DNA of 64,000 nt, taken from contig NC_088940.1 in the NCBI RefSeq assembly GCF_033473495.1, positions 3,023,477-3,087,476 on the forward strand, read 5' to 3'. Made by a program: the position numbers and the translations under genes. The notes beneath the pieces are model-generated. The model made no database searches. It saw nothing but the letters and a program-made list of their open reading frames with translations, and was not told the DNA's origin. This document shows, piece by piece, positions 11,858-23,321 of the stretch (the stretch's first letter is position 1; every line of letters begins with the position of its first letter). The DNA is from Cercospora beticola (Eukaryota > Ascomycota > Dothideomycetes > Mycosphaerellales > Mycosphaerellaceae).

Positions 11858-14800
11858 TCTCGATCATTCTTGTTTCAGGCCAGAACACGACTCCCTCCTC
11901 GAACATTGATCGCGTTCAGACGGACGGGAGTGAGACTCTTGATTCCTCGGATTGCACGCGGGAGCCAGCTTTCACTGCATCTTGAAACATTTTCAGAGCA
12001 TGATGTTGTAACAGAGAATGAACGGAATGATATGATGGTTCGAGCCCTTCCACTGTGATTCCGGCGATTCTTTCGCTCAGGTCGTCCCTCTCATTCGTAC
12101 TCCTCGCAAGAAGCCCACTAATTCGTTGCCAGTAAGGCGCAACTTTGTAGAGACGATAAGGGGCTTGTCAGGGGTGTCCGAGCACCATGTTTGCATTCGG
12201 TCCTGCTCTTTCGCGACCATCTTTTATTTCCAAGTCAGAAGAGATCGTTGTGGATAGCGTTCAGCTACTGACGGTATGAGATGCCGAGAAGCAGAAGGCG
12301 GGCCGGATGATCCGCATATGCACGGAGGGGCAGGGCGAGTGTATAGTGTTTCCACGCTCTTTTTATTGTGCTTGACCAACGGTTGATGCCACTCCGCTCA
12401 GCGATCGATGTCGAGATCCAGGGTCGCCGAGTTGGGGTTTGTGTTGTGCGCTCCGTGAACATCCGTCGCTCATGGTCTGTCACCGTTCACCAATAGCGGG
12501 GATCGCCGGTACCAGATGCCATACGATAGATGTGAGCTAAGCGTTCTGTACAGCCCGTGCAAGCGACATGGGGATAGCCATAGCATGTTCGATCGATTAT
12601 GCTCGTACAGCATTCTGTATACTATCTCGTATTTCGACGTCAGAACCAATGTTCGATCAGTCCACACCTGGATCCGGATTTCACTAACCAAAGGCATCAT
12701 TGCATTTTCAAATCCCAAGGCCAAGTTTGTGCGCCCCTCGTCAGACGCCAGTACAAGTGTGAGTGTCAAAAGTTCCAGCGACAATGCTGGCAGGCAACTC
12801 AGCTGCAATGACACTCATTGCTTTGGTGGTCGTGGGACGGTCGCGAGAAGTATTGATAGAGGTCCATCTCTAGAGGCAACTCACAAAGTTTGAGGCGTGG
12901 GCTGAAGAGTGGAATTATGCGATGGAACCAAGGTGAAAATTCTACATCATTCAATTTGTGGCTTTGTCTACCGCATCGCTATCCACTTTCCTGACCAGTC
13001 GTCGCAATGCTATGTGTCCCGCGTAAACATGTGAGTAGTCAACATGAAGATAGTAGTCAGGACATATGTAGTCAGGAACAACGTAGTAGTCAGCACGGAT
13101 TTAGTAATCGCCATGGTGGGGAAGCACGGGCTTATTTTGACTTTGAGGCGTAGACGTCGAAAGCACGGGCCGCGTCATGATAAATACAGTCATCCTTGCA
13201 TGCATTGCCGACTCGCGAGTCGGCCACACCGAATCCGTGGCGTTCCAGGCAAAAGCATAATGACTTATGCTCGGAAGTACTGCCGAAAGTCACTATGAAG
13301 GGCAAACGCAGCACGTTCATCGCGTCCCTGCGCCTGCCATGAGTAAAGACAATTCTGCTAAGCAGCAAATCTGACTTTCGATGCGACCAACGCCCGTGAG
13401 AATATCACAACGGCATGGTTGAGTGACATTCGGAGCCATTCCAATTGCGAAGCCCACCAGCAATGATGGAGTGCTGCCAAGCACAGAACTTATGCATCGA
13501 AACTTGTCTACGGGAAGGGGATGACATGCACGAACAAAATTCCCGCAACGCAATACCCGTTCATCTGATTGGCATGCATTTGCTTAATAGAGAAATGTGA
13601 TGAACTTGCTAATCAGTGATGCTGTGTACGCCTGAGGGACGAGTGTATCACAAGACGAGGTACACAGCTAGACCATTACTGGACAGTCGTATCGGCAGAC
13701 ATGGCCATGGCCGTTAGGCCGAGAGCACACTGTGATCAATCGATGAGCCAATGCAAGGTAGCACAATTAGACCCCTGTGTTTTGAAATGGTCCACTGCTT
13801 CCTCTTAGGTAACGTGTTGCCACAACAATTTACCTTGGACGGTTTCAGTGCTTTATGAGCTGCTCTGCGTCGATCGACTGAAGGTAATGGCACAGTGTTG
13901 AGATCCACAGTAAGTTTTCCTCCTGCTCCGCAGTATCACAACATTGCTGCGACCGACAGTGTAAGCCGTACGGGATTGTCGATACCTGGATATTAGCGAA
14001 AGCAAGATCAACACATTTCCATGACCATCAAATATGCCATGGACGACTTTACAATATTCACAACGCTCCACTCCACGGTGGAGATCGCGTACATGCCATC
14101 GGGATCGAGGCCGACGCCTACAGTACGTCGACGTGACACTCCAGACCGCTGGTTTGATGAGGTCTAAATTGAGCTCGTGATAGCGCGGGCCATCTTCTGG
14201 GCGACCATTGTCTTGCGGTCCGTTTGTTGTAATCATTGGTACAATGCTGCTCATCTTGCATGGGCTCTGAGACTTCGTTCCAGGAACAATTTCGTTGATC
14301 CCTACTCATCCAAGTGCGTCGCGCAATCCCCAGTTATTGACCAACAGTGCGTCTGTCGGTGAGCCGCACTTGGCCTAAGCCATCATCTGATGCTCACGGA
14401 AGGCTTTGATCCGTGTGACACTCCGCTTTTGACCTGCACGCGCAGCCATGAGCGTGACTGTGTGGGCAGACCTCCAGCCAACATCATTGCAAAGGTACAT
14501 GCTGATCGTAACAGACCGCAATCGCATTTACGGTTTCTCCGGCATTGTAGTACTCCTGCCAATAATTAGTCTGATCAAGCTTGTGGAAACTCAAGTCGCC
14601 CGCCGGATAACGCTTTCAATCACATGCATGAAACCCCTGATCCTATACCACGCATGTGCCGTCTCCTGGCCAGTCTGTTACTTTTTGTCTCCTGACCACC
14701 GCCCCTGTCTACCAAATGGACCCGCGGCCTGACTATCTGTGCAGTTACGGCCGACGACACATTACTCTGTTCGCTGTACGCCCAACCCTCGACTCCGGGC

Positions 14801-15209
14801 GCGGCAAGAATTGCCTCGTCTACGGTTTGCGACGACGACGACTCTTGCAAGGACGAAGCCTTGATCTGAATATCGTTGCGTTCGTCACCTAACCAATCTT
14901 GCATTCCATCCGGGTTTTCGAAGTTCTGTTTGCAGGTGATTCCAAAGGCATGGGTGCCACTTCAACCAAAAGATTCTCCACATGAACGTCACAGCCTGGA
15001 GTGAAGCCGGCTGAGTGCCCAGTGCCGCTGTCCTGGACTGCGCTATCTTTCGTCATTAGCAACCCCGTGTCTTAACTTTGCTGGTTGTCAAGTTGTTCGA
15101 TCGGTGCGAGCGCTTCGCTTACTTGGACGCCTACCTTGCCCGAATCGCTCTTGGATACGCAACGCATGTCATTTGCTCTAGGGTGCCTTTCTTCGCGCAT
15201 AAGGACTAA
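11858..15209. other. Gene-poor 3.35-kb stretch
   Basis: No gene with a recognisable domain or a chain of joinable exons was found. One minus-strand frame (14904-14620) opens with a protein-like Glu/Ser-rich stretch (starting MQDWLGDERNDIQIK) but leads nowhere. A loose repeat of the words GTAGTC and AGTCAG lies near 13031-13100. Base composition looks intermediate, without the long AT runs of a strongly RIP-mutated element. Confidence 0.55.
13031..13100 (+). repeat. Loose GTAGTCAG-type direct repeats
   Basis: The words AGTAGTCA, TAGTAGTCAG, TGTAGTCAGG and GTAGTAGTCAGC recur at irregular 10-20 bp spacing. No associated gene or element was recognised. Confidence 0.5.
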
Positions 15210-16714
15210 TTACAACTTCAAGGTCTGAGCGAAACCTCGATGTCCAACAAACATTTCCGTTGGATCCCACTTCTCCCTGATCTGCAGCCACTTCTTCAGG
15301 TTCGTGTCGGTCATTACCTAGCCGAAGTTAGCACAAGCCTGCCGCCAAAGAAGCAAAATCTTACCTTGGGCTTTCTGCTTTTGACATTGAAATCTGCTAC
15401 GTAAACCCCGCAAGAGACTTTGTCGGCCTGAGTGTATGCGCGTAGCAATTGCTGATCCACACTCGTATCGAAGGCGGGATCCTTCCAACAGTACATGGTG
15501 GAGACATAAGTTCTTTGTGGTAGACTTAGAGCTTGGTCTTCTCCACTTGGATAGTAGTCGATGGGGCAGTAGGTGCCGGAAGACAGGCGGGACGGTAGAT
15601 CGTGCAGTGCCGGAGTGATGGCATCGATCAGCTGCGCTTGGTCAGTCGTGTCCAATTCACACATGTCAATTCAGATGCAAGAGTGCAGGCTCACCTCATC
15701 ATCGGAGACCTTTGGGTCCACCAGGATGCTATCGACAGTCCATCTCTCGCCATTGCCATGGGGTTGGAAGCTCTCTTGTAGGTCCCAAAGTTCTTCCCAT
15801 GTCCTCTCCGCAAGCGGAACAGTGGTGACAATGTGTTGTTTCAATTGGTCGGGAAACTTGTTCCAAGGACTCGCCAAGACTTCAGCTTCTGCGAAGGAGT
15901 CGACGAACATTGTCTGGTTGATCACAAAGAACACCCTTTTCGCAGCGGACTCGTGACCACCTTTTGGATCATCCTTGTCGGCATAGAACGTGCAGTAGAA
16001 CAGGTCCACGCCATACTTGGGGACTTTTCTTATAGTTTCTAGTACCCATTTCATCAACGGGCGGAAGATGTCAGTTGAATCAACTATCGTGGTGAAGTCG
16101 TACAGCTTTCTGTGTGGTATAGTCTTGATCCAAATTCGGGTCACGACCGCGAAGTAGCCTTGTCCGCTTCCAGGAGCGGCCCCGAACAAATCAGAGTTCT
16201 CTTTCTTGTTCGCAATGACGATTTGTCCCTCAGAAGTGACGATTTCAAGCTGCTGAATCCACTGATCCGAGGTGTAGCCCCATCCGCGCAGGAAACATCC
16301 TTGACCACCAGCAAGCAGGAAGCCACCAAGTGCCACAGAGCGCGAATGACCAGCTGGAAAGAATCTACCAATCGGTTGCAGAAACTTGGTGACGTCTTCC
16401 ACTTTGTGGCCAGGGCTCACAGTGGCGACCTTCGTGGCATAGTCGAATCCCAGTCCCTTGTTCAGATTGCTCGTGTTAATGAGCAGGCCGTCTTCTAGGA
16501 GAGAGTTGCAGAAGAATAAATGCCCTCCAGATCGAACCCCGACTTTCCACCCATTGGCTTTCGCCCTGTTGATAGCAATTACGACTTCGGCGGTCGTCTT
16601 GGGTAGAACAATTTGCGCAGGGTATACGTCCGGAACGCGGGCAGTAAAGAACTTGCTCCGAAGGACGCTGTAGTCTCCGCTACCACGTACCAGGGTTTCG
16701 AGCTCCGACGTCAT
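15210..16714 (-). CDS. FAD-linked oxidoreductase (berberine-bridge-like, PCMH type)
   Basis: Flavoprotein oxidase of the 6-hydroxynicotine oxidase/berberine bridge enzyme superfamily. Exons 16714-15695, 15631-15365 and 15317-15210 (introns 63 and 47 nt) give 464 aa. The N-terminal FAD domain shows VYPAQIVLPKTTAEV and VGVRSGGH, with His65 placed for 8-alpha-histidyl flavin attachment. The second attachment site, a Cys in bicovalent enzymes, is not evident in GHSRSVALGGFLLAGGQGC. The last exon carries the BBE C-terminal pattern LKKWLQIREKWDPTEMF ending in GHRGFAQ. No signal peptide is seen, so it is probably cytosolic, unlike many fungal relatives. It diverges from an SDR gene and sits near a transcription factor, suggesting a small metabolic unit. 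Substrate unknown. Confidence 0.92.
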
Positions 16715-17598
16715 GGTCTAGGGGGTCGCTGATGATATGAGCTGTGTTACGATGAGATAAATGCACTGTTCGATCGCAACCACTTATACTCATTGCCATG
16801 TATCTCGCGCCGACTCTGCAGCACTGTGGGCACGTAAGCTTCCCACCTTGAGATCTCTCAATTCAAAAGCACCCACGACTGCCGGTCATGCGACGCGCTA
16901 GCTTGTACGAAGGCGAGATAACTTTTGATTCTACCATTGTCAGACAGTAAGTACTTACGAGTGGCTGAGCGTATTTCTCAGCCGGGACGCCGCTGATGCA
17001 CATTTGTCTCCCCAATGCCGTGTTCTTCATGAGACTTTCAAGCAACTCCCCAGCCGATGCGTTGCTGATTTATCGACATGTGCCCACTGTGGGAGGCGCT
17101 CGTTCCGAAGCGGCCCGTGTTGGCAATTTCTTGACTCGGTGACGCGGCTAGTACAGGTGGCGCTCTGGTCCGAGGTTAAGGATTGTAGCATGCTGGAATG
17201 GTTGGGTGCAACAACAGGTGATTTATCCCCATGACATCGCCCATCGATCGGACCGGGTGGGGTGGGCCCAGATTGTCTCACGCTATCACCCTAAAGCAGG
17301 GTCAGCTATGAACAATAGGTTGACGGTATTAGCTGAGTCACGACTGCAGGGCGGACAGCTTACCCGCATGCAATTCACAGTTGTGCTATACTCACGGTGG
17401 GGCTTTGCCACCCGGGTTGGACCTCCTCGTGACTGCTTGTTGCTCTGGTTGAGAAGGTGCCGCTCAAGATGTCGTCTGAGTACAAAGTGAGGGCTGTATG
17501 CTATAAGTCCCTCCGTGGCGACGGACCAGCCAAATTACTCACACTAGAACAGACCAATACATTCAGACTGGCTGGCTCAAGGGCCGAACCGAGTCACC
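16715..17598. promoter_or_regulatory. Divergent promoter region, FAD oxidase / SDR
   Basis: This 884-bp gap serves two outward-pointing genes. A TATA-like TGCTATAAGT lies about 95 bp before the SDR start (near 17497-17506), and a TTATACT-type word lies some 65-70 bp upstream of the oxidase start on its own strand. No operator could be identified. Confidence 0.5.
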
Positions 17599-18372
17599 AT
17601 GGCATCACTCGCCGGCAAAGTTGCCTTGGTCAGCGGGTCTTCGCAAGGAGTGGGTGCCGCTATTGCGCGGGATCTGTTCGCACGAGGAGCCTCCGTCGTC
17701 ATCAACTACCCCAATCACACCGAGAAAGCAAACGCAGATAAGGTGTTGCAGAGCCTGGATTCCCGTCGAGCAAGTGCCGTCGAAGCAGATTTGTCCACGC
17801 AGCAAGGACCACAAAATCTGGCTGACTCGGCTGCCAGAGCATTTAGAAAGATTGATGTGCTAGTGAATAGTGCAGGCATCAATCGGCCTGCATTGCTGAA
17901 CGATCCAGATGACGACAGCGTCGAGAGACTGTGGCACGATGTCACCTACACCAATGGCAGAGGCCTCTTTTTGCTCACCAGAGCCGTGCTGAAATATCTT
18001 TGCTGCGACAACTCGCGCATCATCAACATCGGCAGCTCGGTATCTCGCACTCCAGCGCCAGAGTCCAGCATCTATGCGGGGTCCAAAGGCATGGTGGAGG
18101 CCTATACGCAGTGCTGGGCGACTGAGTTGCCACGGAAATATGGATGTACTGTAAACGCAGTAGCTCCAGGTCCTGTTGCAACGGAAGCCTTTTTGGCGGC
18201 CCCGCCTGAGATCGTGGGCGTTTTGCGGCCGATGGTTGATGCTACTCCTGTGGCTGCACGCTTGGGCACGCCAGAGGAGGTTGCGTGCGTTGTTGTCATG
18301 CTTTGCCAAGACAAGGCCGGATGGATCAATGGAGCGTATCTGCCGGTTAATGGAGGCTGCAGTATTTGGTAA
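17599..18372 (+). CDS. Short-chain dehydrogenase/reductase (classical SDR)
   Basis: NAD(P)-dependent oxidoreductase, single exon, 257 aa, the usual classical-SDR length. The cofactor loop is SGSSQGVG at residues 12-19 (TGxxxGxG type), the NSAG element is at 90-93, catalytic Ser is at 146/147 in NIGSS, and the YxxxK pair is Tyr159/Lys163. The C-terminal PVNGG is also typical. It resembles the 3-ketoacyl reductase/versicolorin reductase-like group. The substrate cannot be assigned. It shares a promoter region with the FAD oxidase and is followed at 558 bp by a zinc-finger regulator reading the same way. Confidence 0.95.
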   Translation: MASLAGKVALVSGSSQGVGAAIARDLFARGASVVINYPNHTEKANADKVLQSLDSRRASAVEADLSTQQGPQNLADSAARAFRKIDVLVNSAGINRPALLNDPDDDSVERLWHDVTYTNGRGLFLLTRAVLKYLCCDNSRIINIGSSVSRTPAPESSIYAGSKGMVEAYTQCWATELPRKYGCTVNAVAPGPVATEAFLAAPPEIVGVLRPMVDATPVAARLGTPEEVACVVVMLCQDKAGWINGAYLPVNGGCSIW

Positions 18373-18930
18373 ATGTACATCACGTTGCATCAGAAACCCG
18401 AAGTCGCAGATGCAGTGAAGTGTCGTTCGGATTGTTAGTCAGCAGCGGCGGCCCGAGTTTTCCGCGTCTCCCGCAACACGCCCACGCCCACGCCCACCAT
18501 CGTCCAACAACTTACACCATTCCCATCGCCATCGCCAACAATGTTGGGGACAGCCATCACAGAAATGCCATATCATGAGATGGGTGATATGCGGCAAGGC
18601 TGGGGAAGTCCGTCACGAGGTGGTCTAGCCCTAGGGCTTGATGCAGCTAACACTTAGTGATTATTGTGGGCCCAAAGCCGCAACACGCTCGACGACTCCC
18701 TGAAATTCACATGAGAATCATCCAGCAAGACGAAATTGAGGAATCTCCAAGGCCAAGAGATGGACGCGCAACGACTTTGTCAGCTTCGGTAATACCTACT
18801 GGCCTTCAAGGTATCGCGGGACCGCTCCGCGACTTTCGGAAATCCACAATCATTCTTCTAGACCCCATCTTGGCGGTCAACAAGACAGTCGCTACTGTGT
18901 TCCGAAGACTTGATTTCATCGCGAATCACA
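18373..18930. other. Intergenic region SDR to zinc-finger regulator
   Basis: It contains a (CCCACG)-type triplet run near 18480-18500 and no recognised gene. It presumably holds the promoter of the transcription factor. Confidence 0.5.
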
Positions 18931-21460
18931 ATGTGCGAGGCTACGACCGAGGAGTGTGGATTCCAGGATCCTGGCGACGGAACATCGAAGCAAAATCGAA
19001 AGGATTTCGCATGTCGGCGTTGCAAAGCTAGATTTACTCGCATGGCACACCTCCGGCGCCATCAGATGACGCGTGAGTTGAGTTTCCACTTTTCGCTCTC
19101 ATCACGCCACTTGGACTGAGCCCGCGATTCGAAGACGGGAATAAAAAGCCATACAGCTGCCAGTACTGTTCGGTCGTGTCTGCGCGAAAGGATGCGATCC
19201 TTCGACACATTAGGAATTTCCATCCCAGTTCTGCTCCCCAGAAGTTGAAGCGGCATCGAGCGAACGGATCACGCTGGTAGTCTTCTGGTTGTCCTTCTCG
19301 TAATATGGAAGGTTGCGAACCACCCTGGAGCTCCTCGAATCCTGCATACTCTACCACAAGCGACAATCCGGAACACTTCGACCATCACAACGTACTAGGC
19401 AGCAATACCTCCCACCTGTTCCAGCTCAGAAACGGAGGCATTCTTGACATGTCACTTCCCGTTGAGAAGGGCATTCTCTCCTATGATGGCGGAAAAAGCT
19501 CGCCAAATGCAGCCTACCGGCCTACCTTGCAGGATCTGGTATGTTCCTACTTTCCAGAGCTTGTCGGATCTGACGGACTAGTGATACTGGACCACACTTC
19601 AAATCTCAGACCGATGACTCTGCATCCATGGGCGCATAGCTCCGAAAGCCTTCGCAGCCAGCATACGCCTCATTGCAATGTGACGGGTAATAGGGAAGAT
19701 GTCGATTGTGCAACAGCTGAGGCGAGCCTGTCTAAGTACGCGGCGCTTGTTGTTGGTTCTCTCCGCTGTCCATCGAAATATGCGATTCGGCGTTATGTCA
19801 AGGCTTTCTTTGCGAACTTTGCCTTGAACTTGCCGGTTGTGCATGAGCCGACTTTTGACATCGCCGCTGCTCCCGGTAGGTGACAGTCCATCCCTCTTTC
19901 AAGCTTTCCGGTAATCTGATCTTGACCGTAGCACCTCTGCTTCTTGCTGTCATGACATGCGGAGCTGCGTAGAAAGCCGAGTATTCTACCGCGGTCTCTA
20001 TGCATGGCTTCGCACTGCAACTGATGATTGAGGCATTTGGCATCATATCAATTGTACCAATTGACAGCCAAGAGACTCACGGGGTCCCAGCATGAGCAAG
20101 CGCTCGCGCCCTTGAACAATGACGATGAGCCTGAAATCTGGACTCTGCAGGCTTATGTTATGTTGACTCATTTTGCAGTGCATTGTGGGCAGGAGAGACG
20201 CATCACTTGCACGTTTCCGATTTTCATCAAGGTGATTCTACCTTATTTGGCAGAATCAAACTTGGTGGCTGACTCTTCTTGTCTATAGCGAGCCCAGCAG
20301 GCGTCCAGTAGGCTTCACACACGCGATCGGTCGATAATGAAATATCAGAGATGGGTGCATCAAGAGTGCATCTCCAGGTAAGACAAGCCCTAGTGCCCTC
20401 AGGAGATACCCTGTGACTGAGACAGTGACAGATGCTATGCAAGCATGATTCTTATTGCAGCAACAGTTGCTGCTAAAGACGGACAGCTTCTGTTGTCGTT
20501 CCCCATTACAGAATCCAGGTTTCCGCTTCCTTCGACCACCACCTACTGGCAGATGACTGAGATAGCCTGGAACGGCGCTCCACCTCCTTCTGCTCTTTAC
20601 AGCGATGTGGTGCTGAAGGACATCCTGGCCGGTGAGAGGCCCAAGCAAGCAGTCAGCTGTTTTGCCCTGGTCGCCATCACTTCCGCAATACTGTATCACG
20701 TTTGCTCTTTTGAGATCGTCACCGGTTCTCATCTACTGGAAGTCTACACCGACTTTGCAGAGAAAATGCACGATTCGGTCCAAATTCTCCACGAAATGAT
20801 ACGCTGCCACAATGTGCTATCTCTCTACTGGATTGTATCTATTATCATTTATATGGTAGTACCCAATTGGCACTCATGAAGAAGTGGCTTGACGATCCAG
20901 TTGACATGGGAAGTCCGCATAACATTTTACAACCACTCAACCTTTCGAGCTCGACGTATCTCTTTGATGCTCTGATCCGTGCAACATGCCAATTTCGAAC
21001 TGCCTGTCGTGCTGGAATCAAGCATCTGCAGAAAGTGGCACCGCTTCGCTTTGGACCCGAACCGGCGCTGTCGATATATGAAGGAGCTGCGTGCCCAGCC
21101 AACTCGCTATTTCATACTCTATCACCTGTGACTAATTGTAGTCAGGGCTGCTTCTGTTCTGGGATCTCCAATTCGGACAACATGCTAGGGCTTCCGCATG
21201 TCGCTTCACGCTCGATCCTCCATGCGCTGATTGGAGAAGCATTCGCTGAAGTTGAAGACTTGCAGCTGAAATTCCAGCATGGGCCTGCTGCTTTACCTTT
21301 GGCAGTCTCTTCGGAGATTATGCGGGATGTATCGGGATCGGGGATATGGAAGTGTAAGAGCTCTTCCTTTGCACTTTTGTCAGATGCTGATGTGAGTCGT
21401 CCAGGGCCGGCTTCCGTTTCTAAGGAAATGGACTTTTTAGTTGAATTGATAAAGCAATGA
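18931..21460 (+). CDS. C2H2 zinc-finger / fungal-specific transcription factor
   Basis: Assembled from nine exons: 18931-19072, 19135-19276, 19331-19875, 19932-19968, 20033-20231, 20289-20377, 20432-20834, 20882-21090, 21142-21460; all phases agree and give 694 aa. Two N-terminal C2H2 fingers are seen: Cys28/Cys31/His44/His48 and Cys56/Cys59/His72/His77, the first completed only by splicing intron 1. The middle matches the fungal-trans domain: PVVHEPTFD, then APLLLAVMTCGA, then IWTLQAYVMLTHFAVHCG, then WVHQECISR. The exon count is high but each junction restores a plausible domain segment. The last 51-nt intron is stop-free, and the C-terminal frame after it is the least certain part. Probably nuclear; a candidate regulator of the adjacent SDR/oxidase pair. 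Confidence 0.82.
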
Positions 21461-21545
21461 CTCGGCTCTTGTATCGTGCACGGAGTTCAATTTGCCATCG
21501 CAGGTGTACAGCTGTCGCGCCTAAGATATCCGGCAAGATCGGCAT

Positions 21546-23321
21546 TCACACAATAAGTATCGTCAAGTCGATTGTGTCACCTCTGGGCCCAAGGTTGTAA
21601 GGAGTTTCTGGAAGGCCTGTAGGCGCTGTGACAAGTTTGTGAGTATTTGCGCGTCCGTCGTACCGACTGAACAGAACGTCGCAGCCTAGTTCGAACCTGA
21701 CTACAAAGCCCTCGTCCATTACGGCGTTAGTCACGAATGTAACATAATGCGTGAATTGGATGCAACGAAGCTGCAAGACTCGACCTTCCAGTATCTTGCA
21801 TTCTACTCGAGAACTTCTCCCTGGGAGGTAGATCGACAGGGCGGTGCCCAGGTCTCGTTTGTGATAATTCGATGTTGCAGGGCGAGGCTTTGGCCTCTCC
21901 GAGGTGAGATCCGACTGCATAGGTGTCACTCGCCAGTCCGGTATCCAGCCGGGCAGTCTCCCCTCCTCCCACTGCCAGCTTCGAAGAGCTGCAGACACTA
22001 GCATGCGGGCTACCGTAGACGGGAAATGACCACGTTCTACAACTCTTGTTGCGAATTGATAGTAGACTTGTTCTACTGTGTTGGCGTAGTCCACGGCAAA
22101 GTCCCAAGTCGGATCGATCAGCCACCCGAAAGCAGCGATTCGATCCCGATCGTCTCTGCACTGGAGTTCGTGCAACCTCTCGAGGATATCGAACATCGCA
22201 ATCTTTTTGTTCCATGATTTACTCTCCTGGTGCCAAGAACTCTTGATGCGCCTGGCTCGTGTTAGCCCAGCAGCAGCGACCACGTTCATTAGTTGCATGA
22301 AATGTCCTTCGTATGTAAGATGTTTTGGATCTGAAGACCGCTCGAAGCCTCTCTGGTAATCGATCGCCATGAGCCTCGAGGGTCCCTGCCAAGTTTGCAT
22401 TTCCAGAATTGACATGGTATATGCCAGTGCTTCAGCGCGCATGTGGCTCGACCCGCATATGAACTGAACGTCCCTGGCAACAATCAGTTCTTGCACAACC
22501 CATCTGCGGGAGAAATAATCCCTTTCAATGAAGGCTTGAAGAAGTGACCATTTTGCTGGATACTCGAATTCGTAATCTTTAACGAAGTCTCTGGGACCTG
22601 CAACCAATGTTCCTCGAGGGTTCCAGCTGTAAGGAGTATACTTCCACGAGATACGTGTAGCTCGAATGCTGATGGCCCATCGACATAAGGAAAAAACGTG
22701 TTGCCCATCGCCAATGGGGTCCTCTCCCCGCCACGCTATGGTTCGCTTCGCATGGCTGTAGATGCTTGTCATCATTCGGACCTGATGAGTCCGCTCTTGG
22801 TCATCGCCCTGGTGTATACAAATTGCATCAACCCATAGTCGTCTCGATGTGGTCTTTCCCCGCAGCCTTCGCAGGGCGAGGCCAAGATTCTCACCAATGC
22901 GCAGACGCTTGCCATCCAGTTCGATGGAGTCCGGCTTTGCTTCGGAACCCCATGCGTATGAAAGAGCTTCATATTTGCACTGCGACCTGTGCAGCTTGCT
23001 TATATGCAATTGTCCTCGTAGAGGTGCAATGCTGTCTCGCGATGGCAAAAGTTCGAGAATGCGGACCGTGGAAGAATCGCTCTGGTCCAGTCCAGTGTAA
23101 CAATAATTTGCGATTCTAGTGATTCGCTTGGCTGTCTTCGACAGCAGGCTCGGACATTTACGTTGAGCTTGGCCACGTTCAAGGGTTCGCCTGGATCTCC
23201 GAAGTGGTCTTGAAACGCTTTGACCCCGTTCACGAATGCGCCTGGATCTCCGGAGTGCCCCCATCGTTCCCCGTTCCTTCGAAAGGAACGTCGATACACC
23301 AGCATGGGGACAGGAATGCAA
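21546..23321 (-). CDS. HET-domain (heterokaryon incompatibility) protein
   Basis: Single exon, 591 aa. The HET domain starts near residue 117 with the three classic blocks in order: YEALSYAWG, LWVDAICIHQGDDQER and, further on, a W-rich R-W-VVQE block (FSRRWVVQELIVA). HET domains act in non-self recognition and programmed cell death after hyphal fusion; the partner here is unknown. The rest is the usual variable C-terminal region. The N-terminus is odd: residues 22-53 hold two imperfect copies of a basic 16-residue unit (RRSRRIRERGQ / RRSRRTLERGQ). Met20 is an alternative start. The gene stands alone, with no linked STAND or NLR partner in the window. Confidence 0.93.
   Translation of the reverse strand: MHSCPHAGVSTFLSKERGTMGALRRSRRIRERGQSVSRPLRRSRRTLERGQAQRKCPSLLSKTAKRITRIANYCYTGLDQSDSSTVRILELLPSRDSIAPLRGQLHISKLHRSQCKYEALSYAWGSEAKPDSIELDGKRLRIGENLGLALRRLRGKTTSRRLWVDAICIHQGDDQERTHQVRMMTSIYSHAKRTIAWRGEDPIGDGQHVFSLCRWAISIRATRISWKYTPYSWNPRGTLVAGPRDFVKDYEFEYPAKWSLLQAFIERDYFSRRWVVQELIVARDVQFICGSSHMRAEALAYTMSILEMQTWQGPSRLMAIDYQRGFERSSDPKHLTYEGHFMQLMNVVAAAGLTRARRIKSSWHQESKSWNKKIAMFDILERLHELQCRDDRDRIAAFGWLIDPTWDFAVDYANTVEQVYYQFATRVVERGHFPSTVARMLVSAALRSWQWEEGRLPGWIPDWRVTPMQSDLTSERPKPRPATSNYHKRDLGTALSIYLPGRSSRVECKILEGRVLQLRCIQFTHYVTFVTNAVMDEGFVVRFELGCDVLFSRYDGRANTHKLVTAPTGLPETPYNLGPRGDTIDLTILIV

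Noticed and set aside
19277..19330. Stop codon after the second zinc finger, suggesting a separate short finger protein
   Set aside because: A 54-nt GT-AG intron in phase links the fingers to the long downstream frame.
19965..20035. In-frame TAG and frame change in the zinc-finger regulator, suggesting a pseudogene
   Set aside because: A 64-nt intron (19969-20032) with an AACTGAT branch site removes the stop and joins the correct frame of the fungal-trans domain.
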